A DNA stretch of 64,000 bases, from contig JAPHUD010000007.1 in assembly GCA_026196775.1 (NCBI GenBank), positions 124,001 through 188,000 of the forward strand. Reading direction: 5' to 3'. Both the position numbers and the translations under genes were made by a program. The notes under the pieces are model-generated. The model was not told where the DNA came from. It made no database searches and saw nothing but the letters and a program-made list of their open reading frames with translations. Position 1 is the stretch's first letter, and the number at the start of each line of letters is the position of its first letter. The DNA comes from Flavobacteriales bacterium. Its GTDB lineage: Bacteria; Bacteroidota; Bacteroidia; Flavobacteriales_E; Vicingaceae. Positions 37,092 through 44,820 of this stretch are shown here, one piece after another.

Positions 37092-37473
37092 GTTTTTTTA
37101 ATCAAAATAATAACGATTTGCTCAATTTTATCTTTAAAAGCCTCAAAGTTGGACTTTCCCAACGCACAAAGCCTTTTTAGTTAATAGTTATTTGTTAATT
37201 GTAGCGTTTAGTTAGTTTTAATCTTCTAAACTTTTAACCTTATAAACTCCTAAACCACCTCTAACCGTCATTCTCGAAATTTTGGAGTGTAGCGTAAAAA
37301 TTATCGGGAATCTTATTTGTTTTTTAGCCTTTCTTTTGTCTTGATACAAAAGAAGTAAAAAATCAAAGGTCGGGGTTTCCGATTAACCAATAAATAACTT
37401 TTTACAATTAACAAATTTGCGTCTTTGCGAGATACTTTTTGCGTGTGTTGAAATTTGTGTTGAAATTAATTTC
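37092..37473. other. Noncoding stretch with repeat fragments, no gene seen
   Basis: About 380 bases without a plausible reading frame. It holds several pieces of dispersed repeats: TTAGTTAATAGTTATTTG near 37180-37198; GTCATTCTCGAA near 37268-37280 with ATTATCGGGAATCT near 37300; an inverted repeat at 37331-37354; and TTGCGTCTTTGCGAGA near 37417. It looks like a repeat graveyard between the ribH operon and the accessory YD-like gene. Confidence 0.6.
37331..37354. repeat. Inverted repeat TTCTTTTGT-cttgat-ACAAAAGAA
   Basis: Perfect 9-base arms (37331-37339 and 37346-37354) with a 6-base centre. It lies in a gene-free stretch and is followed by AGTAAAAAATCAAAGG, as in repeats I recall from other Bacteroidota genomes. 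It is not beside a gene end. Confidence 0.6.
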
Positions 37474-37503
37474 TTGTTTAATGGGCTAATTTTTATATTT
37501 TTG
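37474..37503 (+). promoter_or_regulatory. Promoter of the YD-like secreted protein gene
   Basis: TTG at 37474-37476, 19 bases, TATTTTTG at 37496-37503: full consensus. It gives a leader of about 80 bases before the ATG at 37588. Confidence 0.7.
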
Positions 37504-37587
37504 AAGAGATATAAAACAACAGAGATAAAATATACGCTATAAATTAAGAAAATAGCATATGTTTAGTTGTTGGGTTAATAATATGGA

Positions 37588-38574
37588 ATGAAAAATCTAA
37601 TATTTATTTTTTTAATAATTACAAAATTAGCTTTCGGACAAGATGAGGCTTTTTTTTACCCTAATCATTTTGATATTGCACCTAACAAGACTTATAGAGA
37701 AATACATAAGAATTTTCTTAACTGGAAAGACAGAAAAAATAATCAAACAACTAATAAAACGATAGAAGTTTATAATAATGAAGGATTAAAAATAAAAACA
37801 GAACTTCCTCTCTTTAATCGTTCATCAACTATAATTAATTACTTATATGATAATTGTGATAATTTAATTTCAGAAATTAAATATTACAGTGATAGTATTT
37901 TTAAACCTGATTCAATACTTATTAATTACAACTATGGAGTAGACTGTCAAATAAAAAGAAAAATAATTTATTCGAATATCAATAAACACAATACTACTTT
38001 TAAAAAAAATAGCAGATATGACACAATTCAATACTCGTTTAACAGTACTAATAAAATTACATTAGAATCTCAAACCACAAATGACTTGTTTTTTGGAAAT
38101 TCATCAAGTTTGAAGAATTACTATTATGATAATGGACAGGTTACTAAAACTATTAAGCAAGTACCTAATGGAAACTTTGTAGATACAATAATTCAATATT
38201 ATAAGTATGATAATTATCAGAATTTAAAAATCAAAAATAAAATAACTATAGAGGAAAGAAATGTAACTGATACAGAAACAAAACTATACTTTACTACTGA
38301 GAAAATTAAATATTATTATGATATAAAAAATAGATTGACAAAAAAGATTGAGAATACATCAAAAACTAAATATTTTTACAATAATTTAGGACAACTTAGT
38401 AAGGTGAAACAAATAGAAAGATCATTATTTTGGAGACTATTCGGTTCTATTGATTTCAAAGAATTGTATACTTACAATATAGATGGTAATCTAGAGAAAA
38501 TAATTAGAAAGAACCATCTTGTTTTATTCGGTTTAATATCTTATAAAATTGAATATCGTTTGGAATATTATTAA
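37588..38574 (+). CDS. Exported protein with YD/RHS-like repeats, unknown
   Basis: Protein of 328 aa with a signal peptide (MKNLIFIFLIITKLAFGQ). The body is made of short beta hairpin units with the pattern Tyr-Tyr-Asp/Asn-x-x-Gly or Asn plus Lys/Thr: YYYDNGQVTKTI, KYYYDIKNRLTKKI, KYFYNNLGQLSKV, YTYNIDGNLEKII. These resemble YD (RHS) repeats, though this is a short protein without an RHS core or toxin domain. It is unusually rich in Asn, Lys, Ile and Tyr and more AT-rich than the neighbouring core genes. Probably outer surface or periplasmic. Function unknown. It begins the accessory patch. Confidence 0.75.
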   Translation: MKNLIFIFLIITKLAFGQDEAFFYPNHFDIAPNKTYREIHKNFLNWKDRKNNQTTNKTIEVYNNEGLKIKTELPLFNRSSTIINYLYDNCDNLISEIKYYSDSIFKPDSILINYNYGVDCQIKRKIIYSNINKHNTTFKKNSRYDTIQYSFNSTNKITLESQTTNDLFFGNSSSLKNYYYDNGQVTKTIKQVPNGNFVDTIIQYYKYDNYQNLKIKNKITIEERNVTDTETKLYFTTEKIKYYYDIKNRLTKKIENTSKTKYFYNNLGQLSKVKQIERSLFWRLFGSIDFKELYTYNIDGNLEKIIRKNHLVLFGLISYKIEYRLEYY

Positions 38575-38589
38575 TAAAAAATCTTCCCT

Positions 38590-38618
38590 CCGCTATCTCA
38601 AGTGTCCACGCATGGGGT
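38590..38618. repeat. Direct repeat, copy A (29 bases)
   Basis: Opens CCGCTATCTCAAG and matches copy B at 38980-39008 at about 22 of 29 positions. It lies just after the YD-like gene. Confidence 0.6.
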
Positions 38619-38654
38619 CTGTTAGCAAGCATTTTGGGAAACACACTGCAAGAT

Positions 38655-38957
38655 ATGAAACCAGAGGATTTAAAAAATAGGATGATTTCGATACGAGTTA
38701 ATGAACCGTATGATTGGAAACAAGGAATTGTGACTGGACGGATAACTGATGTTAAGGATAATCAATTAATAATATCATTGACTAAATCACTTAGAGGACA
38801 GAAATTCAGGAGTAATACAATGATTGCTTAACCAAGATACCAAGGTGATAACTTTGAAACTTTAATTAAAAAAAAGCAGTTGACTATTGGAGGTACTTTG
38901 GTTAAAAATAATTCCAGTGAAACAGATTATATTTTGATTGGTAATTTGAAACTATAA
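38655..38957 (+). pseudogene. Small gene interrupted by an in-frame TAA, unknown
   Basis: From the ATG at 38655 the frame reads MKPEDLKNRMISIRVNEPYD, then a beta-like segment with GIVTGRITDVKDNQLIIS, up to a TAA at 38829-38831. The same frame then runs on without stops as PRYQGDNFETLIKKKQLTIG and ends ILIGNLKL before TAA TAG at 38955-38960. Both parts have similar composition, so this looks like one gene of about 100 codons broken by a nonsense change. No family is recognised. Direct repeats flank it. Translation upstream to a TTG at 38634 is possible but that part lies close to repeat A. Confidence 0.55.
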
Positions 38958-38979
38958 TAGTTAGATTTAAATAAATCTC

Positions 38980-39008
38980 CCGCTACCTCAAGCGTACACA
39001 CTTGTGGT
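38980..39008. repeat. Direct repeat, copy B (29 bases)
   Basis: Opens CCGCTACCTCAAG; same orientation as copy A, 390 bases downstream, about 22 of 29 positions identical. It begins just after the pseudogene's final stop. Confidence 0.6.
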
Positions 39009-39037
39009 TTAATAAATTAAAAGCTTTTTTCTTGGTG

Positions 39038-39073
39038 TTCTTTACGAAAACTTTCGTGTCTTTGCGGTTAATG
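39038..39073. repeat. Fragment of a GTCTTTGCG-type repeat
   Basis: Contains TTTCGTGTCTTTGCGGTTAA, sharing the GTCTTTGCG core and preceding T-rich context with 37417-37443. It reaches to within about 20 bases of the TIGR00266 gene stop. Confidence 0.45.
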
Positions 39074-39092
39074 AATAATCTCCAATCTTCTC

Positions 39093-39893
39093 CTAAAACC
39101 TACTATCCCCATCTAACATTCTTCCTAAACCACCTAAAATACTTCCTTCGCCTTTGCTTTTCCCTCCATAACTTGGTGCTGAAGCTAATACTCTATCGGC
39201 TAATCTGCTAAAAGGTAAGGACTGAATCCATACTTTACCCGGACCGGAAAGTTGAGCGAAGAAGAAACCTTCGCCACCAAATAAGGTGTTTTTAATGCCA
39301 CCAACAAATTTAATGTCGTAATTTATGGTTTGGGTAAACCCTACAATACAACCAGTATCCACATTAAGTACTTCACCGGGTTGTAAGTCTCTTTCTATAA
39401 TAGTTCCTCCGGCATGCATAAACGCCCATCCGTCACCCTCTAATTTTTGCATAATAAAACCTTCACCACCAAAAAATCCCGTGCCTAATTTTTTCTGAAA
39501 TTCAATGCCAATGTTTACTCCTTTAGCAGCACACAAAAAAGCATCTTTCTGACATATAATTTTACCGTTATAAGTTTTTAAATCGATAGGAACAATTTTT
39601 CCCGGATAAGGAGCAGCAAAAGTAGCATGTCTTTTATCAATTCCCTGATTGGTATAGGTAGTCATAAACAAACTTTCGCCTGTTAATACTCTTTTTCCTG
39701 CCGAAAATAACTTACTCATTATTCCTTGGTTTTGACTGCTGCCATCACCAAAAATAGTTTCCATTTTAATGTTGGAATCCATATACATTAAACTTCCGGC
39801 TTCGGCAATAACTGTTTCCTGAGGATCTAGTTCTATTTCTACACATTGCATGTCATCGCCAAATATTTTATAATCAATTTCGTGTGCGTTCAT
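39093..39893 (-). CDS. TIGR00266 (AIM24) family protein
   Basis: Protein of 266 aa, normal for the family. Features: [20 protein letters not shown] at 7-26, EAGSLMYMD near 31-39, [10 protein letters not shown] near 92-101, repeated beta strands with [19 protein letters not shown] and [19 protein letters not shown], and a closing glycine-rich [16 protein letters not shown]. The trimeric double-stranded beta-helix is seen in AIM24-like proteins. Biological role unclear; in mitochondria AIM24 affects cristae shape. It is transcribed alone and divergent from xthA. No signal peptide is present. Confidence 0.9.
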   Translation of the reverse strand: MNAHEIDYKIFGDDMQCVEIELDPQETVIAEAGSLMYMDSNIKMETIFGDGSSQNQGIMSKLFSAGKRVLTGESLFMTTYTNQGIDKRHATFAAPYPGKIVPIDLKTYNGKIICQKDAFLCAAKGVNIGIEFQKKLGTGFFGGEGFIMQKLEGDGWAFMHAGGTIIERDLQPGEVLNVDTGCIVGFTQTINYDIKFVGGIKNTLFGGEGFFFAQLSGPGKVWIQSLPFSRLADRVLASAPSYGGKSKGEGSILGGLGRMLDGDSRF

Positions 39894-40064
39894 GGTTTTA
39901 AGGTTTAAATTGAATAATTTTCCTGTGAAATAATAATTTTATAAAATGTCACAGGTAATCTCCGTATAATTTTTTCATTTGTTTCTGTAATTTTACAAAT
40001 AAAAAAATCATGTCGATTTGAACAACAAAAATAATAGAATTAACTTCACAAACTAATTATTAAA

Positions 40065-40826
40065 ATGAAACTTATTTCTTGGAATGTAAATGGTATTAGA
40101 GCCATCGTTAAGAAGAATTTTTTTGAATTTATTGATGAATATCAGCCTGATGTGTTGTGTTTGCAAGAGACTAAAGCTCAAGATGAACAAGTACAAGAGG
40201 CTTTAGCGGAATTAAAAGGTTATCATATTTATTCTAATTCTGCTGAAAAAAAAGGATATTCGGGAACAGCTATTTTGACTAAAAAAGAACCTATAAACGT
40301 ATTTTTTGATATTAACCAAACAGAACACGATAAAGAAGGAAGAGTTACTACAGCCGAGTTTGATGATTTTTATTTGGTGACGGTGTATGTTCCCAATTCT
40401 AAAACAGATTTATCGAGATTAGGTGATAGACAAAATTGGGATGCTCATTTTCTTAACTTTTTGAAAGAATTAGAAAGCAAAAAACCTGTAATTGTTTGTG
40501 GAGATTTTAATGTGGCTCATAAAGCCATAGATTTAGCTAGACCTGCTGCTAATTACAACAAAAGTGCTGGTTATACACAACAAGAGATTGATGGTATGAG
40601 TAACTTTGTAAATGCAGGGTTAGTAGATACTTTCAGATACTTTTACCCTGAAAAAAAAGATATGTACAGCTGGTGGAGTTATAGGGGGGGGGCTCGTTTT
40701 AAGAATGTAGGTTGGAGGATAGATTATTTTTTGGTTAGTCAAGCCTTTTTACCAAAAGTGAAATCGGCTGCCATACACATGGAAGTTGATGGTTCAGACC
40801 ATTGTCCGGTAAGTATTGAATTGTAA
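40065..40826 (+). CDS. xthA: Exodeoxyribonuclease III
   Basis: AP endonuclease and 3'-phosphatase of base excision repair, 253 aa, cytoplasmic. Motifs: ISWNVNGIRAI near 4-14, LQET with catalytic E35, VYVPNS, CGDFNVAH with D and N at the active site, WWSYRGGARFKNVGWRIDYF-type region split by Gly-Gly, and GSDHCPV with the catalytic D-H pair. A run of nine G (40684-40692) encodes the end of the Arg, both Gly and the start of Ala codons. It is followed by rarA 15 bases downstream, so two DNA maintenance genes share an operon. Confidence 0.96.
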   Translation: MKLISWNVNGIRAIVKKNFFEFIDEYQPDVLCLQETKAQDEQVQEALAELKGYHIYSNSAEKKGYSGTAILTKKEPINVFFDINQTEHDKEGRVTTAEFDDFYLVTVYVPNSKTDLSRLGDRQNWDAHFLNFLKELESKKPVIVCGDFNVAHKAIDLARPAANYNKSAGYTQQEIDGMSNFVNAGLVDTFRYFYPEKKDMYSWWSYRGGARFKNVGWRIDYFLVSQAFLPKVKSAAIHMEVDGSDHCPVSIEL

Positions 40827-40841
40827 AAAGTTAAAGAGAAC

Positions 40842-42125
40842 ATGTTGCAACCATCTATTCCATTAGCAGAACGACTTAGACCCAATTCTTTTGAGAATTA
40901 TGTGGGACAAAAGCACCTTGTTGCCGAAGGAAGTACTTTGCGTAAGCTGATAGAGATGGGAACTATTCCTTCTATGATTTTTTGGGGACCACCGGGTGTA
41001 GGAAAAACAACATTAGCTAACATTATTGCTCAATATGCCAAACGACCTTTTTATACCCTTAGTGCAGTTAATTCAGGTGTAGCAGCGGTAAGAGAGGTAA
41101 TAGATAAAGCTAAATCGCAACAGTTTTTTGGCACGAATCATCCGATATTGTTTATTGATGAGATTCACAGATTTAGCAAGTCGCAGCAAGATTCTTTGTT
41201 GGGAGCAGTAGAAAAAGGCATTATTACACTTATAGGAGCAACAACAGAAAATCCATCTTTTGAGGTAATTTCAGCTCTTTTATCGCGTTGCCAAGTTTAT
41301 ATTTTAAAAGAACAAACCAAGGAAGATTTGTTGGAATTAATAGATATTGCTCTTACTCAAGATGAATACCTCAAAAAAAGAAAGATAAATATTAAAGAAT
41401 ACGAAACGCTGTTGCAATTATCGGGAGGAGATGCCAGAAAATTACTCAATACCCTTGAAATTGTAGTAAACAGTTTGCCTGATGATAAAACGCCTATCAC
41501 CAATGATTTGGTAATGGACATTATTCAGCAAAATTTAGTGCGTTACGATAAAACAGGCGACCAACATTACGATATTATTTCTGCCTTTATTAAATCCATT
41601 AGAGGTAGTGATCCCAATGCAGCGGTTTATTGGCTTGCCAGAATGTTAGAAGGAGGCGAAGACCCTAAATTTATTGCCAGAAGATTGTTGATTTTATCCT
41701 CTGAAGATATTGGAAATGCAAATCCTACAGCTTTAGTAATTGCCAACAATTGTTTTCAGGCAGTAAATGTAATTGGTATGCCCGAATCTAGAATTATTTT
41801 ATCGCAGACAGCCATTTATTTAGCTACATCAGCTAAGAGCAATGCTTCCTATATGGCCATAAATGAAGCCCAAGCATTGGTTCAAAAAACAGGAAATTTG
41901 TCTGTTCCGCTACATATAAGAAACGCCCCAACAAAATTAATGAAAGAAGTAGGTTACGGAAAAAACTATATGTACTCACATAACTATGAGGGCAATTTTG
42001 CTCAACAAGAGTACCTGCCTGATGATATTAAAAACACTAAATTTTATGAGCCGGGCAATAATGCTAAAGAAAGTAGCATCAGGAATTTTCTTAAAGAAAA
42101 TTGGAAAGATAAGTACAAGTATTAG
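40842..42125 (+). CDS. rarA: Replication-associated recombination protein A (AAA+ ATPase)
   Basis: Acts at stalled replication forks. The 427-aa protein starts with PLAERLRPNSFENYVGQKHL, Walker A GPPGVGKTT at 49-57, Walker B ILFIDEIHRF at 102-111 (D106, E107), sensor 1 IGATTENPSFE and the arginine finger region ALLSRCQVY. The C-terminal tetramer domain includes DPNAAVYWLARMLEGGEDP and ARRLLILSSEDIG. It matches RarA/MgsA/WRNIP1. Second gene of the xthA-rarA pair. No terminator hairpin with a T-run is seen after it, only a 15-base palindrome at 42126-42140. Confidence 0.95.
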   Translation: MLQPSIPLAERLRPNSFENYVGQKHLVAEGSTLRKLIEMGTIPSMIFWGPPGVGKTTLANIIAQYAKRPFYTLSAVNSGVAAVREVIDKAKSQQFFGTNHPILFIDEIHRFSKSQQDSLLGAVEKGIITLIGATTENPSFEVISALLSRCQVYILKEQTKEDLLELIDIALTQDEYLKKRKINIKEYETLLQLSGGDARKLLNTLEIVVNSLPDDKTPITNDLVMDIIQQNLVRYDKTGDQHYDIISAFIKSIRGSDPNAAVYWLARMLEGGEDPKFIARRLLILSSEDIGNANPTALVIANNCFQAVNVIGMPESRIILSQTAIYLATSAKSNASYMAINEAQALVQKTGNLSVPLHIRNAPTKLMKEVGYGKNYMYSHNYEGNFAQQEYLPDDIKNTKFYEPGNNAKESSIRNFLKENWKDKYKY

Positions 42126-42320
42126 TTAAGTAGTACTTAAATTACTTAGGAGTTAAAAAGTTGATTTTTCATCCAAAAACACACGATTTTTGACAAAATT
42201 TACCACCTAAAGAGAATAAAAGTCAAGCAAAAAACACTCTTTTTTCACCCCTCAAAAAAATAATTTAAAAATTATTCTTATTGATAATCAGTTTGTTATC
42301 ATTTTTTACACTACTTTGTA

Positions 42321-42352
42321 TTGCATAGTATTAGTTTTTGTATATATCTTTG
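42321..42352 (+). promoter_or_regulatory. Promoter of the small exported protein-PadR-PspC operon
   Basis: TTG at 42321-42323, 21 bases, TATCTTTG at 42345-42352. Just after the -7 box is an imperfect inverted repeat AATGT (42354-42358) and ACATT (42374-42378). Upstream lie AATAATTT/AAATTATT (42259-42276) and TGATAA/TTATCA (42282-42301). Any could be an operator for PadR. Confidence 0.65.
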
Positions 42353-42395
42353 CAATGTAAATTAATTTGTATAACATTTAAAAAAATATTAAAAG

Positions 42396-42743
42396 ATGAA
42401 AAAAGTAATAATGGTAGCCATGTTTTTAATGAGTAGTATCTTAATAACTACTAAAGCAAATGCTACCACCATCAAGAATGACGATAACAGTTGTTTGTTA
42501 GAAGATAAATTAGAAAATAATTTAAAATTGCCGGAAAGTTTAAAAAAGCAATCTAACAGCGGAGTGGTAAAAGTAGAATTTAAGATAAATGTCGATCGCC
42601 AAATTGAAGTGCTAAATATATCTGGAAACAAAAAAGAAGTTACAGCTTATGTAAAACAACAGTTGGAATTATTGGGAGAAGACATTTGTGTACTTGAAAA
42701 AGGTATTGTTTACCACATTAATATAAAAATTAAAATAGTTTAA
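42396..42743 (+). CDS. Small exported protein, TonB C-terminal-like fold possible
   Basis: Protein of 115 aa with a signal peptide (MKKVIMVAMFLMSSILITTKANA). The mature part has the pattern of a TonB C-terminal or energy-transducer-like domain: LPESLKKQSNSGVVKVEFKI, then DRQIEVLNISGNKKEV and a final strand. This likeness is from pattern only. It is the first gene before padR (one base between stop and ATG) and the PspC gene, so it may be coregulated with an envelope stress function. No database family is recognised with certainty. Confidence 0.6.
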   Translation: MKKVIMVAMFLMSSILITTKANATTIKNDDNSCLLEDKLENNLKLPESLKKQSNSGVVKVEFKINVDRQIEVLNISGNKKEVTAYVKQQLELLGEDICVLEKGIVYHINIKIKIV

Positions 42744-42744
42744 T

Positions 42745-43080
42745 ATGAACATAGAAAATACACAGGCTCAGATGAGAAAGGGAGTGCTGGAATATTGCAT
42801 TCTTTCTATTCTCAACAACGGAGAAGCCTATCCGTCAGAGATAATTGAGCAATTAAAACAAGGAAAGTTAATAGTAGTAGAAGGAACACTTTACCCGCTT
42901 TTAACTCGATTAAAAAATGCCGATTTGCTTTCTTATCGTTGGGAGGAATCTACATCAGGACCACCCAGAAAGTATTATCAACTTACTGATAAAGGTAAAA
43001 AATTCTTAGAAGAATTAGCAACAACTTGGGACGACCTTGTAGCTGCTGTAGAAATTACCAGAAAACCAACTAAAAAATAA
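42745..43080 (+). CDS. PadR family transcriptional regulator
   Basis: Winged helix-turn-helix repressor of 111 aa. Typical opening QMRKGVLEYCILSILNNGEAYPSEI, then VVEGTLYPLLTRLKNADLLSYRWEESTSGPPRKYYQLTDKGKKFL, with the GxLYPxLxRL recognition helix and PPRKYY wing. The short length puts it in the PadR-s1-like group without the long dimerisation C terminus. In Bacteroidota and Firmicutes this type often precedes a PspC-domain gene, as here (24 bases away). It likely represses its own operon. Confidence 0.93.
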   Translation: MNIENTQAQMRKGVLEYCILSILNNGEAYPSEIIEQLKQGKLIVVEGTLYPLLTRLKNADLLSYRWEESTSGPPRKYYQLTDKGKKFLEELATTWDDLVAAVEITRKPTKK

Positions 43081-43104
43081 AAACAAACTTTCAAAACGAC
43101 AATC

Positions 43105-44721
43105 ATGAACCAAACATTAACAATAAACATAAGTGGAATAGTTTTTCATATAGAAGTGGATGCTTATGAAGCGCTTAAAGTCTATTTAAATACCATTAAA
43201 AGCTATTTCAATAATTCTGAAGAGCGTGAAGAAATCATGCTTGATATAGAAGCTAGAGTGGCAGAAATTTTTGCTGAAGCTCAAAATGATAAAAATCAGG
43301 TAATTGTAATGGCAGATGTAAATAAAGTAATCGCTATTATGGGAGAACCTGAGCAGTATTTAACAGATGAAGAGGAAGAAATTCCTGCTCAAAAAACGCA
43401 CAGAAAAAGAGAGGATAAAAAACTTTTTAGAGACCCTGATGATAGAGTTTTAGGAGGTGTAGCTTCCGGATTAGGTGCCTACATTGGCTTAGATACTGTT
43501 TGGATCCGACTGTTTTTTGTTGCTGCATTTTTTATGGGTTTTGGTATTCTAACTTACATTATTTTATGGATAGTAATGCCAGAAGCTAAAACCACTGCTG
43601 AAAAATTAAAAATGCGTGGAGAACCTATCAATATTAAAAATATTGGTAAAGCTTTTGAATCTGAAGCTCAAAAAGTAGGTGAAAAACTACAAAATGTTGA
43701 TACTAACAAGTTTTCATCAAAAGCAGGAACAGTGTTAGAGAATATTGTAATGGCAATTGCTAGTTTCTTTACAGCTGTTTTCAATATTTTCGGGAAAGTG
43801 TTAGGGATTGCTTTCTTGTTTGTAGGAACTTTTATGTTGGTAGTTTTATTAGCATTACTTTTTGGTTCTACAGCAATATTTTCAATTTCTAATGATGGCG
43901 TTTATTCCATGGCATCACAAGATTTTTTTAATTTGATTTTTGTAAATCAAGATCAATTTTATTTGGCATCTATAGCTGTATTTTTATTAATTGGCGTGCC
44001 TGTAATAGGTTTAATTTTTCTGTCTATCAGAATGTTGTTTAAGGTTAGATCTCACTACAGTGTTGGATTAACCTTTGTAGGATTGTTGGTAGTAGGAACC
44101 ATTTTAGCCTTTATGGTAGGAACGAGGTTAGCTGTAGAAATGTCTGCCGAAGAAGAGTTTGAAAAAACAGAAATTATTTCGCCTGATTTTAACACTTATG
44201 TAATTAAAACTAACATTACAGAAATGCCGGGACAAGGTGTTTTAGAAGATAAATTTACCAGTATTTCTATTGAAGGAGATATGATGTATCAACGATTTGT
44301 GGAACTATCTGTTGAAAGAAGTAAAAACGACAGCATGATGATAACCACTAATTTTTCTTCCCACGGAAAAAGCCCGAAAGATGCACTGAACAAAGCTAAA
44401 GCGATTAACTATGTTCATCAGCTTAATGATTCGATACTATTTTTTCCTGATTATTTAGCTACCAATAAAGAACATAAGATTAGAGGTCAGCAAGTAGAAA
44501 TTACGGTGTATTTACCACTTTATCAGAGCATTTATTTAGATAAATCTACCAAAGAGCTAATTTATGATATAGACAACTTTACTAATACCTATGATAAGAA
44601 AATGGTTGGTAGAAAATGGGTGATGTTAGAGCAAGGATTAACCTGCTTAGATTGTGATGATATTGAAGGCATCACCTCTAAAGAATTGGAAGAGTTAAAA
44701 GCCTTAAAAATGGTGGAGTAA
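43105..44721 (+). CDS. PspC domain membrane protein
   Basis: Protein of 538 aa. The N-terminal region (1-95) is helical and acidic, with EEREEIMLDIEARVAEIFAE and a repeated I..MG.PEQYL pattern. The PspC domain is at about 106-165: LFRDPDDRVLGGVASGLGAY, then a membrane hairpin IRLFFVAAFFMGFGILTYIILWIVMPEA. Three or four more helices lie at about 210-350, then a large extracytoplasmic part. PspC in Proteobacteria senses envelope stress. With PadR it probably forms a small envelope stress operon. The rest of the protein has no recognised domain. Confidence 0.9.
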   Translation: MNQTLTINISGIVFHIEVDAYEALKVYLNTIKSYFNNSEEREEIMLDIEARVAEIFAEAQNDKNQVIVMADVNKVIAIMGEPEQYLTDEEEEIPAQKTHRKREDKKLFRDPDDRVLGGVASGLGAYIGLDTVWIRLFFVAAFFMGFGILTYIILWIVMPEAKTTAEKLKMRGEPINIKNIGKAFESEAQKVGEKLQNVDTNKFSSKAGTVLENIVMAIASFFTAVFNIFGKVLGIAFLFVGTFMLVVLLALLFGSTAIFSISNDGVYSMASQDFFNLIFVNQDQFYLASIAVFLLIGVPVIGLIFLSIRMLFKVRSHYSVGLTFVGLLVVGTILAFMVGTRLAVEMSAEEEFEKTEIISPDFNTYVIKTNITEMPGQGVLEDKFTSISIEGDMMYQRFVELSVERSKNDSMMITTNFSSHGKSPKDALNKAKAINYVHQLNDSILFFPDYLATNKEHKIRGQQVEITVYLPLYQSIYLDKSTKELIYDIDNFTNTYDKKMVGRKWVMLEQGLTCLDCDDIEGITSKELEELKALKMVE

Positions 44722-44780
44722 TTATTAATCTATAAAAAAAAGCGGTGGTTTTTAATGTGAAAGTTTACACCGTAATTAAG

Positions 44781-44820
44781 AACTGCATGGAAGATTAAAA
44801 TCTGAAATGCAGTTTTTTTT
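44781..44820 (+). terminator. Terminator after the PspC operon
   Basis: AACTGCAT (44781-44788) and ATGCAGTT (44807-44814) pair, with an inner AGATT/AATCT pairing and a T-run to 44820. It abuts the porT stop, two bases overlapping. Confidence 0.85.

Noticed and set aside
38575-39092. CRISPR array or integron attachment site from the direct repeats
   Set aside because: Only two imperfect copies, 390 bases apart, with no spacer pattern, cas gene or integrase in the window.
39002-39211. Plus-strand frame of 69 codons across the GTCTTTGCG repeat
   Set aside because: Starts in repeat DNA and runs into the antisense of the TIGR00266 gene.
42126-42140. Palindrome TTAAGTA-g-TACTTAA after rarA as a terminator
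   Set aside because: Short AT-only stem with no T-run; too weak to call.
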